A stretch of DNA of 64,000 bases from the NCBI RefSeq assembly GCF_012641435.1, contig NZ_JABAIJ010000014.1, positions 89,036 to 153,035 of the forward strand. The letters run 5' to 3'. Under the pieces are notes generated by a model. That model was not told where the DNA came from. It made no database searches and saw only the letters and a list, made by a program, of their open reading frames with translations. Every line of letters begins with the position of its first letter. The stretch's first letter is position 1. Shown piece by piece: positions 51,197 to 59,920 of the stretch. This stretch comes from Rhizobium sp. P38BS-XIX (GTDB lineage: Bacteria; Pseudomonadota; Alphaproteobacteria; Rhizobiales; Rhizobiaceae). A program made the position numbers and the translations under genes.

Positions 51197-52393
51197 CTAC
51201 CGATCTTGGGCGGTCAGGCGCTGCCCCACGAGTGTCAGCCAGTAGCGCACACCATGAATGATAGCGTCGTCGTTGAAGTCATAGGCCGGATTATGTAAGT
51301 CGGCGCTGTCACCGTTGCCAAGCCAGATGAAGGCTCCGGGGCGCTTCTGCAGCATATAGGAAAAGTCTTCCGAACCCATGGTCGGCGGATAGTTGTCGTC
51401 GACGCGCGCCTCTCCGGCCACGCTCCGCGCAACCGCTGCGGCGACCTTCGTCTTCTCCGCGTCGTTGACGGTCACGGGATAGCCCGGCCGCCAGTCGATC
51501 TCGGCTTCGGCCGAAAAGGCTCTGGCCGTCATGCTGACGACATCGCGGAAACGATCCTCAACGGCCTTTCGCGTCTGCGGCTGCATCGTGCGGATCGTGC
51601 CGCCGATCCGGACATTGGAGGGAATGACGTTCAAGGCTCTGTCATTGCCTCCGTTGACGTAGGTGATCGACAAGACAACCGGGTCGAAGGGGTCGGTGAA
51701 CCTTGAGGCAATCGACTGCAGCGCCGTGATGATATGTGCCATGACGACGACGGGGTCGTTGCTCAGATGCGGTGCGGCGGCATGACCACCCTTGCCGTTG
51801 ATGGTGATGACGAAGCGGTCGCCACCGGCCATGATGGGGCCGCTGCGGATGGCGAAGGAGCCGACTGCGAGGCCGGGCTCGTTGTGCATGCCGTAGACCT
51901 CCTCGATACCGAAACGTTCGAGCACGCCTTCTTCGATCATGACCCGGCCGCCCCCGCCGCCTTCTTCCGCCGGCTGGAAGACAAGGACGACCTTGCCCGC
52001 AAAATCACGGCTCGCCGACAGCTGCTTTGCCGCCGCCAGCAACATCGCCGTATGCCCGTCATGCCCACAGGCATGCATCATGTTCGGCACTTTCGATGCG
52101 TGGGCGAGATTGGTTTGCTCCGACATCGGAAGCGCGTCCATGTCACAGCGCAGTGCAATTGTGCGGCCCGGCCCGTTTCGGCCATTGATCACCGCCACGA
52201 CGCCGGACGTGGCAATGCCGCCGACGATCTCGTCGCAGCCGAATTCTTTGAGCTTTTCGGTGACCAGCGCGGCCGTTTTCGGCAGATCGAAAAGAAGTTC
52301 GGGGTGTTGATGGATGGTCCGGCGCCATGTCCGGGCTTCGTCAGCCAGGGCGGTGAGAGAGGAGGCGTCTCCAAGGAGGGTGTGCACGCTCAT
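51197..52393 (-). CDS. M20-family amidohydrolase (hippurate/N-acyl-amino-acid hydrolase type)
   Basis: The 398-aa protein has the M20D pattern: ALRCDMDALPM, the metal site HACGHDGHTAML with Cys and two His, the glutamate pair in VFQPAEEGGGGGRVMIEEG, MHNEPGLAVGSFAIRSGP, and the C-terminal MGSEDFSYMLQKRPGAFIWLGNG. It would hydrolyse an N-acyl-amino acid, peptide-like amide or auxin conjugate in the cytoplasm. No transporter is in the same operon. The NCS1 gene lies on the opposite strand and the small membrane-protein gene follows on the same strand. Confidence 0.92.
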   Translation of the reverse strand: MSVHTLLGDASSLTALADEARTWRRTIHQHPELLFDLPKTAALVTEKLKEFGCDEIVGGIATSGVVAVINGRNGPGRTIALRCDMDALPMSEQTNLAHASKVPNMMHACGHDGHTAMLLAAAKQLSASRDFAGKVVLVFQPAEEGGGGGRVMIEEGVLERFGIEEVYGMHNEPGLAVGSFAIRSGPIMAGGDRFVITINGKGGHAAAPHLSNDPVVVMAHIITALQSIASRFTDPFDPVVLSITYVNGGNDRALNVIPSNVRIGGTIRTMQPQTRKAVEDRFRDVVSMTARAFSAEAEIDWRPGYPVTVNDAEKTKVAAAVARSVAGEARVDDNYPPTMGSEDFSYMLQKRPGAFIWLGNGDSADLHNPAYDFNDDAIIHGVRYWLTLVGQRLTAQDR

Positions 52394-52577
52394 TCGAACT
52401 CCGATTTCATGCGACTACGGCATTACGCCACGCATTGCCTTAGACGGAAAACCTTAATCGAACTTGCGCGATTGTCGATAGTCGCGCGGATGAGGCGGAG
52501 GCTTCCATATCAGGCGGCGAGCCCTGGAACCTCCCCCGGCAAGCGCAACGAGCCAATCGCCTGATGTCTCGATGGCG

Positions 52578-53564
52578 CTAGGCGGCGTTGCTCAACACGA
52601 TCTTTCCAAACACGCCTCCGTTCTCCATCCGGCGATGTGCTTCGGCCGCGTTCGCCAGCGGAAAGACCTCGGCCACCAGCGGACGAAGGCGGCCGTCCCG
52701 GAACATCGGCAATACGTGTTCGGCAAAGCGGCGCACCATGGCTCGCTTCTCATCAATGTCTCTTGATTTCATAACCGTGCCGATCAGGCGCAGATGTTTA
52801 TAAAGGAGGACATCAAGCGGGATGACGGCATCGCTATCGCGGCCCAGAAGGCCGACCTGCACGAGCCGTCCGCCGGGCGCGAGACTTCGGATGTTGCGGG
52901 CAAGATAGCCGCCCCCAACGAAGTCGATGATGATATCGGCGCCCGTCGATCCGGTAGCGTCCACGATTTCCGCTTCGAAATCCTGACGCCGGTAATTCCA
53001 GACGGCGACCGCGCCTAGGGAGAGAACGTTTGCGATATTCTCCCCCGATGCGCTTGCGAAGACGTTTGCGCCCATGGCCTTGCCCAGTTTTACGACAGCG
53101 GAGCCGACCCCGCCGGATGCCGCATGGACCAGAACGGTCTCGCCCTGGCGAAGCTGCGCCAGATGGCAGAGGGATTCGTAAGCGGTCACGAAGCTTTCCA
53201 TGATCGCGGCTGCTTCAATGAATGAAACGCTGTCCGGTATCGGGACGGACAGGCATTCGTCGGCTCTCGCGTATTCGGCATAGGCGCCGCCGCCGACGAT
53301 GGCCATGACGCGGTCGCCGACCCTAAAGCTCTTGGTTTCCTCTCCGACGGCAATGACTTCACCGGCTACTTCCAGTCCAAGAATGGGGCTGTCGCCGAAT
53401 ACGCTTCTGCCGTAGTGGCCCTCGCGCTGCAGCAGATCGGCCCGATTGACCCCTGCTGCCATCACCTTGATGAGGAGGTCTTTTGACCTGAGATGCGGGA
53501 TGGGAACCTCGGCCAGCCGAAGCTGCTCGGCGGCGCCGAAGTCGTCGAAAACGATCGCCTTCAT
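52578..53564 (-). CDS. Zinc-independent MDR quinone oxidoreductase
   Basis: The 328-aa protein belongs to the medium-chain reductase family, quinone-reductase branch: MKAIVFDDFGAAEQLRLAEV, GVNRADLLQREGHYG, LGLEVAGEVIAVGEET and the NADPH loop VHAASGGVGSAVVKLGKAMG. The structural zinc cysteines of alcohol dehydrogenases are absent. It is encoded 9 bases after an SRPBCC gene on the same strand and faces a LysR gene. It likely reduces an alpha,beta-unsaturated carbonyl or quinone. Confidence 0.92.
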   Translation of the reverse strand: MKAIVFDDFGAAEQLRLAEVPIPHLRSKDLLIKVMAAGVNRADLLQREGHYGRSVFGDSPILGLEVAGEVIAVGEETKSFRVGDRVMAIVGGGAYAEYARADECLSVPIPDSVSFIEAAAIMESFVTAYESLCHLAQLRQGETVLVHAASGGVGSAVVKLGKAMGANVFASASGENIANVLSLGAVAVWNYRRQDFEAEIVDATGSTGADIIIDFVGGGYLARNIRSLAPGGRLVQVGLLGRDSDAVIPLDVLLYKHLRLIGTVMKSRDIDEKRAMVRRFAEHVLPMFRDGRLRPLVAEVFPLANAAEAHRRMENGGVFGKIVLSNAA

Positions 53565-53573
53565 GATTCTCTC

Positions 53574-54110
53574 CTACTTGGCAAGCGCGCGCCGGGCGAT
53601 GCTGGCGGCAAACAGGGGTGTCTCGCGTCGGTTATGATCGCCGCTTGCGGCCTGTCGGGCGGCAACCGCATCTTCGAATTTGACGCCGTGTTCTTGGAGG
53701 AAAGCCATGAATGCGTCCGTCGGATGCGAGGTGACCCGGTTCGTGTAGCGAGTGCGGTTATCGTCCATTTTCTCGGCGATTAGTTCCCAGATCACGTTGA
53801 CCTTGGTACGACCGTTGGCCGTGAAGACGTCGGAGATCGAGTTCATCCTGCAATAGGCGGCCTCCTCGACCTCGGCGACATAGTGCTGGACGACAAGGCC
53901 CGTGCCGATCTGCTCGACATTGATCGACATGCGGCGGCCATCGTCCGTCCATGTCACGCCGGCGGCAATGTGGTCCGGGGGGCAGCAACGGAGGTATTCC
54001 GCTTCAGGCAGATTGAAGAGCCAATCGGCGATATCGACCATTTCGAATGGTACGTCGATTTCTGCGGAATAGGCGGATTGGGACAGAATTGTATCGAGAA
54101 CCTTGACCAT
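53574..54110 (-). CDS. SRPBCC-fold protein, polyketide-cyclase/ligand-binding type
   Basis: The start at 54110 has AAGGAAGT upstream and gives 178 aa; longer frames read into the LysR gene. The pattern is that of START/SRPBCC proteins with a hydrophobic pocket: SAEIDVPFEMVDIADWLFNL, VTWTDDGRRMSINVEQIGTG, WELIAEKMDDNRTRYTNRV, and a C-terminal helix FMAFLQEHGVKFEDAVAAR. It may bind a small hydrophobic ligand or dehydrate a substrate. It is first in an operon with the quinone reductase gene and faces a LysR gene across a T-N11-A box. Confidence 0.82.
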   Translation of the reverse strand: MVKVLDTILSQSAYSAEIDVPFEMVDIADWLFNLPEAEYLRCCPPDHIAAGVTWTDDGRRMSINVEQIGTGLVVQHYVAEVEEAAYCRMNSISDVFTANGRTKVNVIWELIAEKMDDNRTRYTNRVTSHPTDAFMAFLQEHGVKFEDAVAARQAASGDHNRRETPLFAASIARRALAK

Positions 54111-54174
54111 GATGGACTTCCTTGCGTTGATCGGCGAAGCTCGCGTTCGCCTCTGACGAGAAGGAATGTGCCGC

Positions 54175-54193
54175 TTATGATCCCTGATGATAA
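54175..54193. promoter_or_regulatory. LysR-type T-N11-A box
   Basis: TTAT-N11-ATAA at 54175-54193 has perfectly complementary ends at the spacing known for LysR regulators. It lies 41 bases before the LysR gene (54234) and 65 from the divergent SRPBCC gene start, as expected for a shared regulatory site. Confidence 0.6.
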
Positions 54194-54233
54194 CGACCTG
54201 AATGCTCGAAACCGTTTTGCCTGGTAAGCAAAG

Positions 54234-55151
54234 ATGAGAGATCCGCGTTTCGCCGAGCATCTGGCTGTTTATGTCGACGTCGTTCGCTCCGGCAGTTTTT
54301 CTGCTGCGTCTCGTCGACGCGCGGTAACGCCTTCGGCAATCGTGCGCCAGATTGACGCTCTCGAACAGGACCTCGGCGTTGCGCTTCTGGTGCGCTCCAC
54401 GCGTGCGCTTTCGCTGACCGATGCGGGGCAGCATCTCTTTGATCGTGCGCAGCGACTGCTCGACGATCTTGCAGACACGCACGCCGAGGTCGCCGCCTTT
54501 GACGGCATCGTCGGCGGAACGTTGCGCGTTGCCTGCTTCCCGACGTTTGGCAAGCGGTACATTTTGCCGATTCTCGCGCCGCTGATGAATGAATATCCGG
54601 CGCTCAAGGTGGAGCTCGATCTTACGGAACGTCTGGCGGATCCCGTGGCCGAGCGTCTCGATCTTGTGATCCGCATGGGTGATCTTCAGGACAGTTCGCT
54701 GATCGCGTCGAGACTGGCGCCGCTGACGCGCCTGCTGGTCGCAAGCCCGGATTACATAGCGCGCTTTGGTGAGCCTCGTGTGGCTGGCGAGCTTTGCGCG
54801 CATCGTCTGCTCGACAAGCTGCACGGCAACGATCTTCTCGGCTGGGCCGATATTATCGGCGACAACCCGACTGGCCGCGATGGCGATCGTGCCATCTTCC
54901 GGTCGGACGATTTCGAAGCGTTGAACAGCGCCGCCATTGCCGGAATGGGTATTGCCTTGCTGCCGGCCTGGGTTTCCGGCCCTGCTGTCAAATCAGGAGA
55001 GCTTGTGCGCATCTCGCTGCGAGGCGAGACATGGAATTCAAGCCCACGCGGCATTCATCTTCTCCGGGCCTTGCATACTGCGCCTGCCAAGGTCCGGGTG
55101 TTCACGCAAGTCCTCAAGGCCCACATCGGCTCCCCGCCGATATGGGAATAG
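54234..55151 (+). CDS. LysR-family transcriptional regulator
   Basis: The 305-aa protein has a LysR helix-turn-helix (FAEHLAVYVDVVRSGSFSAA, AVTPSAIVRQIDALEQDLGVALLVRST) and an effector domain with TLRVACFPTFGKRYILPILA and DLVIRMGDLQDSSLIASRLA. It lies divergently from the SRPBCC and quinone-reductase genes across a T-N11-A box and is probably their activator or repressor. Confidence 0.92.
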   Translation: MRDPRFAEHLAVYVDVVRSGSFSAASRRRAVTPSAIVRQIDALEQDLGVALLVRSTRALSLTDAGQHLFDRAQRLLDDLADTHAEVAAFDGIVGGTLRVACFPTFGKRYILPILAPLMNEYPALKVELDLTERLADPVAERLDLVIRMGDLQDSSLIASRLAPLTRLLVASPDYIARFGEPRVAGELCAHRLLDKLHGNDLLGWADIIGDNPTGRDGDRAIFRSDDFEALNSAAIAGMGIALLPAWVSGPAVKSGELVRISLRGETWNSSPRGIHLLRALHTAPAKVRVFTQVLKAHIGSPPIWE

Positions 55152-55239
55152 GCTGGCGCTTCAGCAAAGCGTCAAGGCTTGCTGCGAGAGATGGCTTTAT
55201 TCACTCCAATCCTGCTAGATATCCGAACGACCATTCGAA

Positions 55240-56199
55240 GTGACAGAGGGCCTGCGAGGTCCATGGGAGTTTACAAGTTTGCGGCAGCGTTTCTCCGATT
55301 TTGATATGGGTCTGTTGATGACGCTCGACGCTATGCTGAAGGACAAGAACGTTACCCATGCGGCATCGCGTCTGAACATCACGCAATCTGCCCTCTCGGC
55401 GCGCCTGACGCGGTTGCGCCAACTCCTCAACGATCCGCTTTTCATTCCCGCCACATCCGGCAGGGGGATGATCGCCACGCCGCACGCAGCAGCGCTCGAG
55501 CCGGAACTGGCCCGCCTGCTGCAGCGCTTCGACGATTTCGCCAATACCGCACATCTGTTCGACCCGGCGACCAGCAAGCGCATCTTCCGCATTGCGGCGA
55601 CAGACAATCCCGCTGCCATCCTGGCGCCTGACCTCATCCCTTTGTTTCAGGCCCGTGCGCCGCAGGCCAGGATCGCATTTACCCTGCCAAACAAGCCGCG
55701 AATTGCCGAACATCTCGAAAATGGTGACGTCGACCTGTTTGTCGGCGCAGCGGAAGATGCTGCCCCGGATCTCATTGGCCAGACCCTGTTTCAGGAAGAG
55801 TTCGTTACCGCACAGCGCAAAGGCCATCCGCGCGGCTTAAAGCCGGTATCACTGGATGAATTCTGCGAGGCGGAGCATCTCCTCGTCTCGACCAGCGGCG
55901 GCCATTTCTCGGGGATGATCGACGGCGCGCTGGCTGAGATGGGACGGGAGCGGCGCGTGTCGGTTTCGATCCAAAGCTACGCGCTCGCGCCGCTGGTCCT
56001 GTCGAATACGAATTGCATCTGCACCCTGCCTCGGCGGTTTCTGCAGAGGTTCGAGGACACGCTCGACCTGTTCGCGGCCCCTCTGCCCCTTGCCGTCTTC
56101 AGCGTGAATATCTTCTGGCATCCGAGAATGCGAACCGATCCAGCGCATAAATGGCTGCGCAAGGTGGTGGCGGATGCCGCCAAAGTGGCGACACGCTAG
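55240..56199 (+). CDS. LysR-family transcriptional regulator, NodD/SyrM-like length
   Basis: The frame from the GTG at 55240 gives 319 aa. The DNA-binding part reads FSDFDMGLLMTLDAMLKDKN then ASRLNITQSALSARLTRLRQLLNDPLF, which matches the branch of NodD/NahR/LinR-type LysR proteins. The effector part includes IFRIAATDNPAAILAPDLIP. It is convergent with the SMP-30-like gene. No divergent partner is seen, so its targets are unknown. Confidence 0.9.
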   Translation: MTEGLRGPWEFTSLRQRFSDFDMGLLMTLDAMLKDKNVTHAASRLNITQSALSARLTRLRQLLNDPLFIPATSGRGMIATPHAAALEPELARLLQRFDDFANTAHLFDPATSKRIFRIAATDNPAAILAPDLIPLFQARAPQARIAFTLPNKPRIAEHLENGDVDLFVGAAEDAAPDLIGQTLFQEEFVTAQRKGHPRGLKPVSLDEFCEAEHLLVSTSGGHFSGMIDGALAEMGRERRVSVSIQSYALAPLVLSNTNCICTLPRRFLQRFEDTLDLFAAPLPLAVFSVNIFWHPRMRTDPAHKWLRKVVADAAKVATR

Positions 56200-56206
56200 G
56201 CGAATG

Positions 56207-56230
56207 GGCCGGAGCGATTGATCTCCGGCC
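56207..56230. terminator. Hairpin between convergent LysR and SMP-30-like genes
   Basis: GGCCGGAG (56207-56214) and CTCCGGCC (56223-56230) form a perfect 8-bp stem with an 8-base loop. It lies between convergent stops at 56199 and 56239. There is no T run. Confidence 0.5.
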
Positions 56231-56238
56231 TGTCATTG

Positions 56239-57210
56239 TCAGAATTTCTGCAGAACGAAGTCGTTGACCTTCTCAGCCTTGGGATCGAACAGGTTGTCGA
56301 GGCGGGAATTCAGGACCCAGACGCTGTCGCCAACCTTTGTGGCCGCGGTTGGCATCGATCTCGCGCTTTTGACCTCGCGGGCGATTTTTGCCGTTTTCCA
56401 ATCGTCCGTGGAGACGAGTTCGACAATCTTGTCGACACCCTGATTGATGACGACGAACAGGTGATCGCCATCGAACAAGTTGAAGCCGTCGGCACCTTTG
56501 AGAGGCTCGGGAAGCTTCACCAGCTGAACATTCGTCGGATCCGAAATGCTGATCCTGAAAAGATCGCCGGAATTGGATTTGCCAACGAGCAGGTAGCCGC
56601 CGCGGTGATAGGCAATGCCGTTCAGATTGAAACCCTCGGCATCGTTGAACGGCTTGTTTTGCGCAAAGATGGTTGCTTTGCCCGCCGTATCGATCTTGTA
56701 GATGATGGGTGCGAAGCTATCGGTAACGTAAGCGTTTCCTTGTTCGTCCAGCGTCAGATCGTTGGCGAAGTGTGATCCTCCGCTCAGCGCACCGAGATCG
56801 TAGTAGGCAAGCCGCTTGCCGGTCGTCTCGTCGTATTTCGCGATCCCCGCGAGCTTGCCCTTTGTCGCTGCTTGCGTGCGATCGCCGACGCCCGGATCGG
56901 CGTTGGCGGCCCAGACGGTGTTGCGGCTGTCGTCGACGAGGATGCCGACGGTGGACACAAGCTGTTCGTCGTGGATGAACGGCGCATATTTGCCATCCGG
57001 AGTGACCGTGCCTATCGTGCCGTGCGTCACCGATCCGACGAAAAAGCGCTTCTTTCGGGCCGACCAGCTCAGGCTTTCGGCGTAGTTCTTCTCGGCGGTA
57101 AATTGGATTTCGGTCTTACCGGCGAGTGGAGCGCGAGCTTCGGCCACGGTGGCGGACGATGTCAGAAGCGCGATAGCAGCGATGCCGGCAAGGGATGTAC
57201 GAGAGATCAT
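56239..57210 (-). CDS. Secreted SMP-30/gluconolactonase-like beta-propeller
   Basis: The start at 57210 has AAAGGAGCA upstream and gives 323 aa with a signal peptide (MISRTSLAGIAAIALLTSSA ... VAEA). Repeated blades are visible: KKRFFVGSVTHGTIGTVTPDG, VGILVDDSRNTVWAANADPG, NDLTLDEQGNAYVTDSFAPI, LNGIAYHRGGYLLVGKSNSG and ADGFNLFDGDHLFVVINQG. This is the six-blade arrangement of SMP-30-like lactonases. The Asn and Asp residues after TLDEQGNAYVTD are typical of metal-binding sites. Located in the periplasm, it may be a lactonase or only a binding propeller. Confidence 0.82.
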   Translation of the reverse strand: MISRTSLAGIAAIALLTSSATVAEARAPLAGKTEIQFTAEKNYAESLSWSARKKRFFVGSVTHGTIGTVTPDGKYAPFIHDEQLVSTVGILVDDSRNTVWAANADPGVGDRTQAATKGKLAGIAKYDETTGKRLAYYDLGALSGGSHFANDLTLDEQGNAYVTDSFAPIIYKIDTAGKATIFAQNKPFNDAEGFNLNGIAYHRGGYLLVGKSNSGDLFRISISDPTNVQLVKLPEPLKGADGFNLFDGDHLFVVINQGVDKIVELVSTDDWKTAKIAREVKSARSMPTAATKVGDSVWVLNSRLDNLFDPKAEKVNDFVLQKF

Positions 57211-57489
57211 GGTTGCTCCTTTGGACCTTCGATCCCTCTGGCCTAGCCGCCCATCCGATTTGGTTGAAATCGCTTCCGGCGATTGCTGCCATCGACCGAA
57301 TTCATACGTTCGTGCCATGTTTCAGGGAAAGCCGCTTTGGCAGCTTCACTAGGCCTGGGACGCCCTGCGATGGAACACGCGAGGAATGAAGACGGGCGAT
57401 AGGTGTGATCGATAGCATCGATTGGTGGGCGGAAGGAAAGTCGGGCAGGTTCTGGAGATGCCGTCCCGCATGGCGGCGACCTCTTACGG

Positions 57490-58167
57490 ATGACGATTAT
57501 GAACCTTTATTTCCACGCGACACCGAACTCCATGAAGGTTGCGGTGCTATTACACGAGCTTAACCTCGCCTTCGACGTGACCCCGATCGATATTTCCAAG
57601 GGCGAGCAACACACGCCCGCATTCCGGTTGGTGAACCCCAACGGCAAAGTGCCGGCGCTTGTGGATGACGGCGTCACCCTGTTCGATTCCCATGCCATCC
57701 TGATGTTTCTTGCCGAGAAGCACGGCAAGTTTATTCCGATCCATATCGCGAAGAAAGCGGCAACGTTTTCGTGGCTGCAGCTCGTTGCGACCGGGCTTTC
57801 CCCTTACTCCGGGCAGGCGATCCACTTTCTGCACTACGCGCCCGAAGACTTGCCCTATGCGAAAAGCCGCTACACCAGAGAGGTCGAGCGGACCTACAAG
57901 GTGCTGGATGAACGCCTTCATGCATCAGAGTGGCTCGCGGGCGATGAATATACGATCGCAGACATGGCGCTTTGGGGCTGGGCAGCATCCGCAGGCTACA
58001 TTTTCGGTGAAAGAGGGCTTGGCGAATATCCCGCAGTCCAGCGCTTCATGGAGACGATGCACGCGCGCCCGGCGGTTCAAAAAGCGCTGGCCATGAAAGC
58101 CGAGCATAAATTCAAAACCGAAATCGATGAGGAGACGCGGCGGTCCCTTTTCCCGCAGCTTGCGTAG
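57490..58167 (+). CDS. Glutathione S-transferase family protein
   Basis: The frame from 57490 gives 225 aa; the ATG at 57499 (MNLYFHATPNSMKVAVLLHE) may be the real start. The thioredoxin-like domain shows NPNGKVPALVDDGVTLFDSHAIL with the cis-Pro and glutathione-binding turn. The C-terminal helices have YTIADMALWGWAASAGYIFG. The length and the ending resemble Ure2p-like/YfcG-type transferases. It stands alone between a secreted propeller gene and the second efflux operon. Confidence 0.9.
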   Translation: MTIMNLYFHATPNSMKVAVLLHELNLAFDVTPIDISKGEQHTPAFRLVNPNGKVPALVDDGVTLFDSHAILMFLAEKHGKFIPIHIAKKAATFSWLQLVATGLSPYSGQAIHFLHYAPEDLPYAKSRYTREVERTYKVLDERLHASEWLAGDEYTIADMALWGWAASAGYIFGERGLGEYPAVQRFMETMHARPAVQKALAMKAEHKFKTEIDEETRRSLFPQLA

Positions 58168-58226
58168 TAGCGCAACAGCGCTCTTTGCCGACGAATAAAC
58201 TGGAACGCGGCGGAGGTTTAATCCCG

Positions 58227-58260
58227 AGCCTACCCGGAAGCAGCAGCTTCCGGGTAGGCT
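58227..58260. terminator. Bidirectional terminator with 15-bp perfect stem
   Basis: AGCCTACCCGGAAGC (58227-58241) and GCTTCCGGGTAGGCT (58246-58260) are perfect arms with a 4-base loop. It lies between the GST gene (ends 58167) and the convergent emrB gene (ends 58322). TGTG follows on the plus strand and CGGGATTAAA on the minus strand. Confidence 0.7.
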
Positions 58261-58321
58261 TGTGCTGCCCACTTGCGGGCAGGCGCCTAGTCGAGACCAG
58301 CGTCAATATGTTTTGATCTGT

Positions 58322-59908
58322 TCAATGGCCGCTGGGCTGTGAGGCTCCCTTAGGCGGCGTGACGTTTCTCAGCAGCGGGACGAGCGCCGTCGCTACCACG
58401 AAGGCGACCATGATAGCGCCGAATGCATCGGCATAAGCCATGGTCGAGGCCTCGCGGTAGGCCAGTTTGAATAGCTGTTTCAATGCGGCGGTGTGGCCGT
58501 CATTGAGGGCGCCGGGCATCTCCGCGTAGCGGCTGGCGACGCCGCCGACCAATCTCTCCATCGCGCCATTCGCCGGCGTAAGATTGGAGGCGATTGCAGT
58601 GAAATGCATGTTGGTGCGATCGTTGAGGATGGCAGCGCAAACTGCGATGCCGACGGCGCCGCCAAGATTACGCATCATGTTGAAGAGACCGCTCGCATAT
58701 TTCAATCGTTCCGGCGTCAGGCTTCCAAGCCCCAGCGTGACGGCGGGAGCCACTGCAAAGACCTGCGGGAAGCCGCGGAAGATCTGTGGCCAGAAGAGTT
58801 CGTTGCTTCCCCAGTCATGCGTGATGTAACTGAAGCCCCACATGGATATCCCGAAGGATGCCAGTCCGAACATCATCAGCCAGCGCGTGTCGAAGCGCTT
58901 GGCGAGGATGATGTAGAACGGCACACCCAGCGTGGATGCCGCGCCGGTGGAAAAGACGGCAATGCCGGTTTCCCAGGCGTTGAAGCCGCGGACATAGCCG
59001 AGAAAGAGCGGCGTCAGATAGATGGTCGAGAAGATGCCGATGCCCGTGATGAAGGACAGAAGACAGCCGATGGCAAAATTACGGTTGCCGAAGGCTCTCA
59101 GATCGACCACCGGGCGCGAATAGGTCAGGCTGCGAATGAAGAACAATATGCCGGCGATCGCTGCGACCGTGGTGGCGATCCGGATCGTGCTGTCATCGAA
59201 CCAGTTCGCACGGGTTCCTTCCTCCAGCACATATTCCAGCGTGCCGAGGGAAATCGCCATCAATATGATGCCCGGATAGTCTGCCTCCTTCAGAAGCTTC
59301 AGATCCGGCTCGTCGATCTTTACGAGCATCGGCACGAGAATGGTGATCAGGAAACCGGGCAGGATGTTGACGTAAAACAGCCAGTGCCAGTTCCACGTAT
59401 CCGTGATCCAGCCGCCGATGACAGGGCCGAGCGTTGGCGCGACGGAGGCGATCGTGCCGACGACGGCTGCGGAGTAAACGCGCTTCGGCCCTTGGAAATA
59501 ATGGAAGGACGATGTGAAGACGGTCGGGATCATCGAGGCGCCAAGCAGACCTTGCAGGGCGCGGAAGACGATCATGCTTTCGATGTTCCAGGCAATGCCG
59601 CAGAGCATGCTGGTGAGAGTGAAGCCGGCTGCCGACATGGTGAAAAGCCAGCGCGTGGAAAAGACGCGCGTCAGCCAGCCGGATAGCGGGATGACGCAGA
59701 TTTCGGCAATCAGATAGGCCGTCTGCACCCAGCTGATCTCATCCTGCGAGGCCGAGAGACCGCCGCCGATATCCTGAAGCGAGGAGGCGACGATCTGAAT
59801 GTCGAGAAGCGCGATGAACATGCCGAAGCACATCACCACGAAGGGAAGCAGACTGCGCACCCAGCTTGTTTCAGCCGGGGCAGTGGGAGAGGTGGGGGCG
59901 GATGTCAC
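58322..59908 (-). CDS. emrB: DHA2-family drug:H+ antiporter (EmrB type), second copy
   Basis: The 528-aa protein has about 14 membrane helices. DHA2 motifs are visible: MFIALLDIQIVASSLQDIGG in helix 1, DEISWVQTAYLIAEICVIPL in helix 2, and TLGPVIGGWITDTWNWHWLF for motif C. It is the last gene of the hxlR-emrA-emrB operon and 12 bases after emrA. It should export toxic hydrophobic compounds. The copy at 20055 is a similar protein with its own control region. Confidence 0.93.
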   Translation of the reverse strand: MTSAPTSPTAPAETSWVRSLLPFVVMCFGMFIALLDIQIVASSLQDIGGGLSASQDEISWVQTAYLIAEICVIPLSGWLTRVFSTRWLFTMSAAGFTLTSMLCGIAWNIESMIVFRALQGLLGASMIPTVFTSSFHYFQGPKRVYSAAVVGTIASVAPTLGPVIGGWITDTWNWHWLFYVNILPGFLITILVPMLVKIDEPDLKLLKEADYPGIILMAISLGTLEYVLEEGTRANWFDDSTIRIATTVAAIAGILFFIRSLTYSRPVVDLRAFGNRNFAIGCLLSFITGIGIFSTIYLTPLFLGYVRGFNAWETGIAVFSTGAASTLGVPFYIILAKRFDTRWLMMFGLASFGISMWGFSYITHDWGSNELFWPQIFRGFPQVFAVAPAVTLGLGSLTPERLKYASGLFNMMRNLGGAVGIAVCAAILNDRTNMHFTAIASNLTPANGAMERLVGGVASRYAEMPGALNDGHTAALKQLFKLAYREASTMAYADAFGAIMVAFVVATALVPLLRNVTPPKGASQPSGH

Positions 59909-59920
59909 TGTCTGCTCCTG

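Noticed and set aside
58493..59686. 397-codon plus-strand frame over emrB
   Set aside because: It is antisense to a 14-helix transporter. The Asp/Arg/Gly/His-rich translation is the usual mirror of membrane-protein codons.
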